A stretch of 64,000 bases of DNA from CAWINH01 sp963837425 (lineage in GTDB: Bacteria > Chloroflexota > Limnocylindria > QHBO01). The stretch covers positions 248,001 to 312,000 of the forward strand of contig CAWINH010000005.1 of the NCBI GenBank assembly GCA_963837425.1. The letters run 5' to 3'. The notes under the pieces are model-generated. The model saw nothing but the letters and a program-made list of their open reading frames with translations. It ran no database searches and was not told where the DNA came from. Position numbers and translations under genes: made by a program. Shown in pieces: positions 56,804-64,000 of this stretch; positions within the stretch are counted from its first letter, which is position 1; the number at the start of each line of letters is the position of its first letter.

Positions 56804-59602
56804 TCAATCGTCGCCGATCCGGAGCGCATCGACCACCCGCACCCGACGCGAGAGCCAGGTCCCGGCCGCCACCGCCAGCGCCACGACGCCAATCAGGCTC
56901 ACGGCCAGGAGCGCCAGCATCGGCCAGTCCACGAAGAGCGGGACGCCGCCGCTCGTCCCCGTGAAGGTCGCCAGGCCCAGTCCCGGCTCGAGCAGGTAGG
57001 CCATGCCGATCCCCAGCGCCACCCCCGGCAGGAGCGCAAGGAGAACTGGCGGCGTGTGCTCCACGATCGTGAGCGCCAGTGTCTGCCTTCGGGTGACCCC
57101 CAGGGTACGCAGGTAGGCCAGGTCCCGGGTGCGGCGGGTGGTGGATAGGACCAGGGAGCCGATGATCGTGAGCGCCGTGTAGCCTGTGGCCACGATCAGG
57201 GCCAGCCCGTAGCCGAAGGCGATCGCCTCGCCCAGGGGCTGATCGTGGAGCCCCGCGTAGGCCGTGTAGCGGGACACGAGACGGGTGGAGGCCGCCGACG
57301 GGGCAATGCGCGCGGCCAGCGCCGTGGCCGCGGACGCGGGCGCTCGCAGCCACTCGACAGGAGGTGGCTTCGGCCCATTCTCGAATGCCGCCTGGACCCA
57401 GTTGAAGGGCACCACCGCGAACGGGACTCCGTCGCCGATGCCGGCGAAGCTCGCTCGCTGCTCCACGAGGCGGAAGGTCATGGGCTGCCCGAGCACCGTG
57501 ATCTGGAACGTGCCGCCCACCGCAAGGTCACCGGTTCCCACCGGCAGCCGCGTGGAGAGAATGGCGGGGATCGGGCTCTTCTCGGTGCCGGCGCCCTCGG
57601 TCGGTGCGGCCAGGATCGCCGACGGCCAGTGCGGATCGGCGGCGGTGCCTGCGGCTACGCGTGCGTACGCATCTGGATCGATCGCCTCGAGGTAGACGCC
57701 GGCCAGTTGGAGCTGCGAGCGGGCGAACGCCGCGGTCGGATCGATGATGCCGGGCGCCGCCGCCTCGACGCCCGGGACCGTGCCGGGGTCGAGCGCGGGG
57801 TCCAGCGCGCCGATCCCGATCCGCTCGATCCGGTAGTCGGCGCCAACGTCCCGGTACGAGGCCACCACCTGGCCCCGGGCGATGCTCCCCGCGATGACCA
57901 GCGCGAACGCGCCAAAGGCGGCGGTCAGCATCAGGACCAGGAGCGGCAGGTTCGCGGACGCTGGGTGGCGGCCGATCGCGCGCAGCCCGAGCACCGGGAT
58001 CAGGCCGCGGCCCTGGGCGGCCAGCCAGCCGAGGCCGCGGACCGGCAGCGGGTAGAGGCGCATTGCGATGATGCCGGCCGCGATCCCGCCGAGGAGTGGC
58101 GCCGCGGCCAGCAGCGGGTCGAATTGGGCGGTTCTGCCGGGCGCGGTGATCACCACCCCCCGCTGGCGGAGGAGGAGCGCCCCCGCGGTGGCGACACCGA
58201 CGATCGTGATCTCGATGACGAGGCGTCGCGGCGCGACCCTCAGGACCGGCGGGTCGTCCCGCTCGACCTGGCCGAGCGGGCGCCTCGCGACGCGCCAGCT
58301 GGCGCCCGCCAGCAGCAGGATCGCCCCGCCGCCCACGCCGAGAGCGAGCGCCGGGGAGAGCGTTGAGTCGCGCGCCGGGACCAGGGTCAGCGCCGCCGCC
58401 AGCCCGACCAGGGAAGCGCCACCGGCGAGCAGGGTCGCCTCCCACAGCTGCGCGCCGAGCAGCAGCGCCCCCGAGGCGCCGCGCCCGCGGGCCAGGTTCA
58501 AGGTCGAGCGCCGGGGGGTGATGAGCAGGACGGCGATCATGGCCAGTGCGCCGCCGGCCAGCGCCAGGGGCCCGAGCGCGGCAACCGACAGGACGGATCC
58601 GGCGAGGGCGCGCTGGGCCGCGTACGCGTCGAGGATTGCCAGGAGGCCGGTGCGCAACACGGGACTGCCGGGCGAGGCCAGCTCAGAGGTCGCCGTCTGG
58701 GCGGCGAGATGTTGCAGCTCGGCCTGCAGCTCGCCCACCTGGCCGGCATCCATGCGCTGCGGGTCGATCCTGAACAACCACTCATAGTGGATCGGCACTC
58801 CGCTCTGGCGGAGCGTGTCGTGCGTTTCGGAGGCCATGTACGCCGACGCGAACAGGATCGGATGGAGGTCCGTGCCGCCCTCGGTCGCCTCGATCAGGCT
58901 GGTGCCGGCATCCCAGTATTCGGCGGTCGGGTCGAGCGGCTCGTACAGCCCCACCACCTGGACCTCCGCCGGAACGATGTCGAAGCCGACGCTCGTCAGC
59001 AGCGGGTCACTGCCGTCCATGGCGACCGCCAACCGATCCCCGACCTTGACGCCGATCTGCGCAGCCTCGGTCCTCGAGAGCGCAACCTCGAGGACCACCG
59101 GCGGCCCCCCCGCGCTGCCGACCCCGGACCCGTTGCCGATCGCGACCCGGCGCAACGGCGTCCCGCGGTCGACCGGCCAGCGGCCGGCGACGAGGCGGGT
59201 GGCATCGGTCAGGCCATCCTGGTAGCCGAGGGCCAGGCGCGTGTCCTCGGCGGGCGGATCGGAGACCGTGAAGCGAGCCGCCGTGACCTGAAACGTCCGA
59301 GCCGCAACGAGTCTGCTGAGCGCTGGCGGGAAGTCCTTCGCGACCGCGTCGCCGAAGTCGCGGATGCCGGTGAGGCGGTCATTGGCCGCCGGCGAGACGA
59401 GCGCGAGCGTCAGGTTCCGCTGCGTCGGATTGGCGTGCTTCACCGCGAAGTGCAGCCCGTCGTCGGAGGCGCGGTTGAAGAGCCGCGGCGCCGCGGCGAA
59501 CACGAAGCTCGTCGCGGCCACGACGACGAAGGCGAGCAGGATCAGACCCCGCTCGACGCGGATCCGGCGGAGGAGCAACGCCGCGGCCCACAGCGAGCGC
59601 AT
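56804..59602 (-). CDS. FtsX-like ABC transporter permease
   Basis: The 932-residue protein has an N-terminal helix (about 8-35), an extracellular part of about 280 residues, a block of helices at about 330-460, a second extracellular part, and a final FtsX domain (about 790-925) with three helices. The end NLRTL-like stretch DLAYLRTLGVTRRQT (about 845) is the family's cytoplasmic coupling loop. Two FtsX halves in one chain are typical of long MacB/YbjD-type exporters. Substrate unknown. 16 bases before the ATPase gene. Confidence 0.85.
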   Translation of the reverse strand: MRSLWAAALLLRRIRVERGLILLAFVVVAATSFVFAAAPRLFNRASDDGLHFAVKHANPTQRNLTLALVSPAANDRLTGIRDFGDAVAKDFPPALSRLVAARTFQVTAARFTVSDPPAEDTRLALGYQDGLTDATRLVAGRWPVDRGTPLRRVAIGNGSGVGSAGGPPVVLEVALSRTEAAQIGVKVGDRLAVAMDGSDPLLTSVGFDIVPAEVQVVGLYEPLDPTAEYWDAGTSLIEATEGGTDLHPILFASAYMASETHDTLRQSGVPIHYEWLFRIDPQRMDAGQVGELQAELQHLAAQTATSELASPGSPVLRTGLLAILDAYAAQRALAGSVLSVAALGPLALAGGALAMIAVLLITPRRSTLNLARGRGASGALLLGAQLWEATLLAGGASLVGLAAALTLVPARDSTLSPALALGVGGGAILLLAGASWRVARRPLGQVERDDPPVLRVAPRRLVIEITIVGVATAGALLLRQRGVVITAPGRTAQFDPLLAAAPLLGGIAAGIIAMRLYPLPVRGLGWLAAQGRGLIPVLGLRAIGRHPASANLPLLVLMLTAAFGAFALVIAGSIARGQVVASYRDVGADYRIERIGIGALDPALDPGTVPGVEAAAPGIIDPTAAFARSQLQLAGVYLEAIDPDAYARVAAGTAADPHWPSAILAAPTEGAGTEKSPIPAILSTRLPVGTGDLAVGGTFQITVLGQPMTFRLVEQRASFAGIGDGVPFAVVPFNWVQAAFENGPKPPPVEWLRAPASAATALAARIAPSAASTRLVSRYTAYAGLHDQPLGEAIAFGYGLALIVATGYTALTIIGSLVLSTTRRTRDLAYLRTLGVTRRQTLALTIVEHTPPVLLALLPGVALGIGMAYLLEPGLGLATFTGTSGGVPLFVDWPMLALLAVSLIGVVALAVAAGTWLSRRVRVVDALRIGDD

Positions 59603-59605
59603 CGC

Positions 59606-62600
59606 TCAGTCCTCCCCCATGCGCAGGACGCTGCCGACCCCGAGCCGGCGCAGCACCTGGACGATCACGACGACCGAGACGCCGAGCGCGACGACGCTCA
59701 GGCCCTCCAAGAGCGCGATGCGATTCCAGGGGACGTCGATGATGACCGGCGGCACGGGAGCCGTCGCGCTTTGGGTGACGGTGACGAATGGCAGCACCAG
59801 CCAGCCAATGAGAAGGCCGAGGCCGGTCCCGGCCAGGAGGCTGACCCCAACCAGGCTCGCGTTCTCGATCCACAGCCAGCCGGCGAGCTGCCGGCCCGAG
59901 AGGCCAAGCGCGCGGAGGAGCGCGAACTCGGTGCGGCGCTGGCGGGCGGAGACGGCTGCGCTCACCGTCAGGCCCACGATGGCGAAGATCCCGGTCACCA
60001 CGAAGCCGAGCGCCAGCGCCCCAACGATCCCGAGTGCCACCGGATCCGCAGTGAGGCTGCGGGCGCGCTCGTCGACGCTCACCACCGTGGCGCCGTCGAA
60101 CGGACTGGCCCGCAGGGCGGCAGTGACCGCCCCGGTCGCACCGCCCGCGGCCGCGATCCACCACTCGTCGGCGTTCCGCGTGCCGCCCGTCGCCTGCAGG
60201 CGCAGCAGGCCGAGGGTCTCTTCATCGATGACGATCAGCGGCCGCGCCGGGTCGGTGGTCGGGAAGGCGTCGACGACCCCCGCGATCGTGAGACTGCGGA
60301 GCGCGCCATCGATGGTGGTGGTGACGGTGTCGCCGGGCGCGGACGAGGTGGCCGCCAGCAACGCTCGGTTGACGATCACCAGCACCGGCTGGCTCAGCGA
60401 CGCGAGTGCCGCCGGCATGAGGCTGATCTGCGCGTCCGGTGCGCCGGAACCGGTGCCGAAGATGGCACCCTGGGGCCCTTCACCACCGAGTTGGACCGCG
60501 GTGCCCTGGACCTGCCCGGCCGGCACGTCGGCGAGCACCTGGCGGCCCGGAGCCATCTTCGCGGCCCAGGTGCCGATGGAGGCGAATGGCACGTTGGTCC
60601 ACGGTCCGCCCGCATCGGCCGCGGACGACGCGGCGGCAACTCCGACGAGCCCACCGCTCATCACCGTCTCGGGTGGGAGCCGGACGGCGATGCCAAGGGC
60701 AGCCAGTTCCACCGGCCCGTCGAGGCGGGCGGCCACCTGCGCCACCGCCCCGGCGTTCTGGTCGTCGGTGGGCTCGAGTGGGAGAACGATGCCCGTGCCC
60801 GCCCCATCCATCGGCACCAGCGGGGATTCGAGGCGGTAGAGGAGCCCATGGGCGTCGCGGACGACCGCGCTGGCGCTGACCCGAATGTCGCCCAGAAGCG
60901 CGGGGTCGATCGGCTCCAGGTGCGCGTCGTGGGTGTCGGGGTCGAACACGAGCATGCCGATCTGGTCGGTGTCGAGCCGCGGCACGATCCGCAGGTAGCC
61001 GACGCCGGCGGGCAGGATCACGAGCCCCGGCTGCGGGCGACCGCTGCGCAACACCTGCATGAGTGCGCCGAGGGATGTCGCGGACTCGTCAGCGCGGAAG
61101 AGGACGACGTCGGCGGCCGAATCGGCGTCGATCGCCAGCACGTCGCCGGACCCGGTGCCGACGGGGACGCCGTCACCGATGCGCTCCACCGGGGAAGCCC
61201 GCTCGACACCCGCGATTCCGGAATAGGCACTGGCCACTGCCCAGGGTGGCAGTCCGTCCCTGGTCTGGCCGGGCTGCGCACGGACGTCGGCTCCTGACTG
61301 GTACGCCGCCTGGTCACGCTGTGAGGTCGACCACGTCGCGGCGTAGGAGAGGGCGAAGACGCCCATCGAAATCGCGAGCATGAGGAGGAGAGCGGAGCGC
61401 GTGTAGCGCAGGGGCCGCCGCGCCAGCTGCCTCGAGCCGAGCGACGCCACGAGGTCCCGACCGCGCGAGATCGCCGCCTCCGCCGCCCGGGCCACGAGGG
61501 GGAGGATGCGGAGGGCGAGGACTCCACCGGCCAGGAGGCCAATGGCGGGTGCGGCCACGAGCAGCGGGTCGAGGCCCAGGCTTCCCTGCACCGTGCGCGT
61601 CAGCGGCGCGCCATAGAGGCGCAGCTGCCACACGGCGATCCCGGTAAGGGCCAGGAGCGCCACGTCGATGCCCATCCGCTGCCCGAAGGTGCGGGTCTCC
61701 TGGCGCGACAGCTCGCCCTGCTCGGCCGCGAAGCCGCGCGCGCCAAGGAGCGCCGGCAGGACGAGCAGCGCCACGCACACGATGCCGGCGGCAATGGCCG
61801 CGAGGTAGCCGTCCACGGAGACCCGCGGCACGATGTCGAGCCCGACGTCGGCCAGCGGCCCCACGACGTTGAGGAGGCTGAGCGCGCCGACCGCGACCCA
61901 GGGAGCCACGACCACCGCCGGGATCGCGAGCAGCAGTCCCTCGGCCAGGGCGAGCATGGCCACCTGCCACGGCCCCGCGCCACGGGAGCGCAGGAGGGCG
62001 GTGTCTATCCGTCGGTGGTCGACGAGGAGCGACGCGGTGAGGATGATGGCGTAGGCCGCCAGGATGCCCAGCTGCACCATCAGCAGCAGCACGCCCGCAC
62101 GGCTCACGACCAGCGAGCGCTCGGCTTCGCCCAGGATGGCTGTCAGCCCCGTCCGGACCTGGACCGGCTGGGCGGTGACGGCCCCCACGCGCTCGGGCAG
62201 CGCCGCCAGGCGGGCCCGGAGGATGGCGGAGCCCTCCACCGTGAGCCGGTCGAGGTTCGGGAAGATCCGCCACTGGACGTGGACCGAATCGACGCCAGCC
62301 CGGGTGAGAAGGTCGTTCGGCGTCGTCACGAACGGCCCGAACGTTCGCGAGTCCCCGTTCGCGACCCCGGTGAGCAGCTGCTCATCGCCGTACCAGTAGG
62401 CGTCATTGACCGCGTTGATGGTGAAGATCCCCACCAGGCGCACCGGCACCGTCACGACCTCGTCGAAGCGGTGGGTAGTGAGGGTCAGCTGATCCCCGAC
62501 GGCGAGCCCCAGGTCCTGTGCCACGGCGTCCAGCACCACGACCTGGATCGGCGCCGGCGCATCGTCGCTGACGTCGGCCGGCCACGCACCGGCGAGGAGC

Positions 62601-63004
62601 GTCGCATGGTCGGGCAGCCCATCCAACGACCCGAGGATCGCCCGGTCGTCATTGCCGCCGGCACCTCCGGCGGAGAGGGCGAGGGTTGCGCTGCCCCGCA
62701 GGTCGCGGGCGATGCTGCCGCCCACCGGCTCGATGACCCGCTGCAGCTCGGACCGCACGCCGTCGTCGAATGTTGCAGCATCGGCCGGCGGGCTGTAGAC
62801 CGAGACGACGATGTTGGCATCGGCCGTCGTCGAGTCCGCCAGCGTGCGGCGAAGGCCGGCCAGCGACGTCGCCGACGAGTAGATCGGCCCGGCGGAGAGC
62901 AGGACGGCGGCGAGCAGTGTGATCAGCAGCGCCGCTCCGACGATCGGCCAATCGGCGCGGGTCCGATGCAGGCTCACCCGCCACCCCGCGAGCAGTGAGT
63001 CCAC
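59606..63004 (-). CDS. FtsX-like ABC transporter permease, very long
   Basis: The 1132-residue protein is laid out like its downstream neighbour: helix at about 22-44, extracellular domain to about 300, a helix block at about 310-500, a second extracellular domain, and a C-terminal FtsX domain (about 985-1125) with the loop EFALLRALGLSGRQLAG. It is first in the operon; GTG start with GGAGG about 9 bases before. The large outer domains suggest that the exporter handles a bulky substrate such as lipids or lipoproteins. It may be an ancient duplicate of the 932-residue permease. Confidence 0.85.
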   Translation of the reverse strand: MDSLLAGWRVSLHRTRADWPIVGAALLITLLAAVLLSAGPIYSSATSLAGLRRTLADSTTADANIVVSVYSPPADAATFDDGVRSELQRVIEPVGGSIARDLRGSATLALSAGGAGGNDDRAILGSLDGLPDHATLLAGAWPADVSDDAPAPIQVVVLDAVAQDLGLAVGDQLTLTTHRFDEVVTVPVRLVGIFTINAVNDAYWYGDEQLLTGVANGDSRTFGPFVTTPNDLLTRAGVDSVHVQWRIFPNLDRLTVEGSAILRARLAALPERVGAVTAQPVQVRTGLTAILGEAERSLVVSRAGVLLLMVQLGILAAYAIILTASLLVDHRRIDTALLRSRGAGPWQVAMLALAEGLLLAIPAVVVAPWVAVGALSLLNVVGPLADVGLDIVPRVSVDGYLAAIAAGIVCVALLVLPALLGARGFAAEQGELSRQETRTFGQRMGIDVALLALTGIAVWQLRLYGAPLTRTVQGSLGLDPLLVAAPAIGLLAGGVLALRILPLVARAAEAAISRGRDLVASLGSRQLARRPLRYTRSALLLMLAISMGVFALSYAATWSTSQRDQAAYQSGADVRAQPGQTRDGLPPWAVASAYSGIAGVERASPVERIGDGVPVGTGSGDVLAIDADSAADVVLFRADESATSLGALMQVLRSGRPQPGLVILPAGVGYLRIVPRLDTDQIGMLVFDPDTHDAHLEPIDPALLGDIRVSASAVVRDAHGLLYRLESPLVPMDGAGTGIVLPLEPTDDQNAGAVAQVAARLDGPVELAALGIAVRLPPETVMSGGLVGVAAASSAADAGGPWTNVPFASIGTWAAKMAPGRQVLADVPAGQVQGTAVQLGGEGPQGAIFGTGSGAPDAQISLMPAALASLSQPVLVIVNRALLAATSSAPGDTVTTTIDGALRSLTIAGVVDAFPTTDPARPLIVIDEETLGLLRLQATGGTRNADEWWIAAAGGATGAVTAALRASPFDGATVVSVDERARSLTADPVALGIVGALALGFVVTGIFAIVGLTVSAAVSARQRRTEFALLRALGLSGRQLAGWLWIENASLVGVSLLAGTGLGLLIGWLVLPFVTVTQSATAPVPPVIIDVPWNRIALLEGLSVVALGVSVVVIVQVLRRLGVGSVLRMGED

Positions 63005-63261
63005 CAGCGAGGTGCCTCCGGCGTATGCGAGTCCCTTCTACACCAAAACCGCCCGGCACGTCGGTCGTGCGGCTGCGCTCTCAGCCATCCGCGTCCTCGC
63101 CTCGACGCGACTCCGGGGAAGAAGAAGTACGGGACGCGCACCGGGGCGGCACCGTGCGTACCCAGGACCTTCGGCGGGGGCACGTACCCGGTTGTGGGAT
63201 TGAGCGCCCGAATGCGTCGTGCCTACCGTGCAGGCGGCCTCCCTGTGTGGCCAGGACGAAA

Positions 63262-64000
63262 ATGGTGCAAGCGAGGAACAGCCGCCGGTTCGGAGCCGGG
63301 GCACGGGGCGGCGCGAGTCGCCGCTCGATTCGGGCCCGGCGCCGTTCGCTGCGCCCGCCGGATTCCGCCGGGGCCGATGCCGTTGCGACGCCTCCGGTCG
63401 TGCCGCGCCCCGAGATCACGATCGGCGACATCCCCGACGCGGTATTCGCGACCGACCTCGAGAACCGAATCACGCACTGGACGGATTCGGCCGCAGCCCT
63501 GTTCGGCTTCACGGCGGCAGAGGCGGTCGGGCGGCCATTCGGCGAGCTGCTGCCGTTCCGCATGGATCACGACGCTGACGAGCACGAGCTGACGGCCACC
63601 ATCCGCGCCGGAAAGCCGTGGCGTGGGCAGGGCACGGTGCGCCTGCGGGACGGGTCCGAGCTGTGGATCGAGTCGACGGTCAAGCCACTCTCCGCGGCAG
63701 GCGCGATCGTCGGCAGCGTGTCGGTGAGTCGCGACATGACGCACCCGATCGAGGCCGAGCGCGCGCTGCGGGGCATCGCCGCGGTCGGTCAACTGCTCGC
63801 GAGCCACGGGCCGTCGGCGGCGGCGCTGGACGACGTGCTCGGGATCCTCCTCGATCACATGGGTTACCGGCACCTCTGCCTGCTTCTCGCCGAAGGCGAT
63901 CACCTCCGCATCGGGGCCGCGCGCAACCTCGGCTCGCTGCCGGAAACGATCCCGCTCGACCGGGGCATCGTTGGGCGGGTGGCGCGAACCGGCGAGGCAG
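63262..64000 (+). CDS. PAS/GAF-domain sensor protein, N-terminal part (runs off the window)
   Basis: Frame 1 stays open to the end of the window. After an Arg-rich N-terminus (about 1-50) a PAS domain covers residues about 54-165 (IPDAVFATDLENRITHWTDS, AAALFGFTAAEAVGRPFGEL, RDGSELWIESTVKPL), then a GAF domain begins at about residue 175 (GILLDHMGYRHLCLLLAEGD, GIVGRVARTGEA). Such proteins usually continue into a histidine kinase or a diguanylate cyclase. The ATG at 63,262 is the first good start; AGGACG lies upstream. Divergent from the ABC exporter operon; the 257 bases between hold no gene I can support. Confidence 0.78.
   Translation, partial: MVQARNSRRFGAGARGGASRRSIRARRRSLRPPDSAGADAVATPPVVPRPEITIGDIPDAVFATDLENRITHWTDSAAALFGFTAAEAVGRPFGELLPFRMDHDADEHELTATIRAGKPWRGQGTVRLRDGSELWIESTVKPLSAAGAIVGSVSVSRDMTHPIEAERALRGIAAVGQLLASHGPSAAALDDVLGILLDHMGYRHLCLLLAEGDHLRIGAARNLGSLPETIPLDRGIVGRVARTGEA

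Noticed and set aside
58709..61297. Open frame of 862 codons on the plus strand
   Set aside because: It lies antisense to the FtsX permease genes, is rich in Arg, Gly, Asp and His, and has no domain. High GC removes stop codons from the shadow frame.

Overview
The window is about 70% GC, dense in genes, and almost every recognisable gene has very high GC at third codon positions. The gene set (FtsX/MacB-type ABC exporters, a dipeptide ABC operon, SpoIID-like, FTR1, DUF3352 and S9 peptidase genes, many small multi-pass membrane proteins) and the frequent TANNNT box only 6 to 11 bases before start codons, implying leaderless mRNAs, fit a soil or freshwater Chloroflexota bacterium (Limnocylindria-like). 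That assignment is inferred from gene content and style, not from a marker gene.

Left chromosomal part (1-36.8 kb). It starts in the 3' end of a methylmalonyl-CoA mutase-like gene. A haem membrane protein/ApbE cluster follows (0.6-3.1 kb), then a 5'-3' exonuclease, a secreted SpoIID-domain protein, an ornithine cyclodeaminase-like enzyme and a cysteinyl-tRNA synthetase/MshC-like ligase. A minus-strand dipeptide ABC operon (8.7-14.5 kb) has its second permease fused to the first ATPase. Next come an S9 peptidase, acyl-CoA dehydrogenase, leaderless FTR1 iron permease, dienelactone hydrolase, rhomboid protease, a small HTH protein, a 2Fe-2S ferredoxin, a glycosyltransferase carrying a CysRS-like tail, cupin and DUF3352 proteins and an EamA transporter. 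A tightly coupled group then encodes a fused 2-oxoacid dehydrogenase E1, a FabD-like acyltransferase and an AlkA-like glycosylase. It is followed by a CoA-transferase, a universal stress protein and a minus-strand OsmC / MarR / ClC group with a palindromic operator.

Island (about 36.8-52.0 kb). This region is mobile and partly decayed. It opens with RHS and IS3 scraps, a VapBC module and a 5'-truncated BNR-like gene. From 39,056 to the tRNA-Arg(TCT) at 51,909-51,984 I read two tandem integrative elements. Three copies of a 12-bp core identical to the tRNA 3' end mark the boundaries, and each element ends on its right with a serine recombinase next to the core (decayed in the first, frameshifted in the second). 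The second element also has an AAA ATPase just before its recombinase, and a 31-bp scrap of the same ATPase survives in the first. Cargo of element 1 is a set of secreted beta-propeller proteins (two NHL-type and one PQQ-type lipoprotein) with an ECF sigma factor and a membrane protein that joins a possible anti-sigma segment to a PQQ-type propeller. All three lipoprotein genes share a CCAACC-N16-(CATCAC or CGTCTA) promoter. Cargo of element 2 includes an RHS C-terminal toxin module with an adjacent immunity-like gene.

Right chromosomal part (52-64 kb). This holds small conserved hypotheticals, a group of DnaA-box-like sites, an MFS exporter and a four-gene minus-strand MacB/FtsX-type ABC exporter operon (two very large permeases, two ATPases). 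It ends with the start of a PAS/GAF sensor protein that runs off the window.
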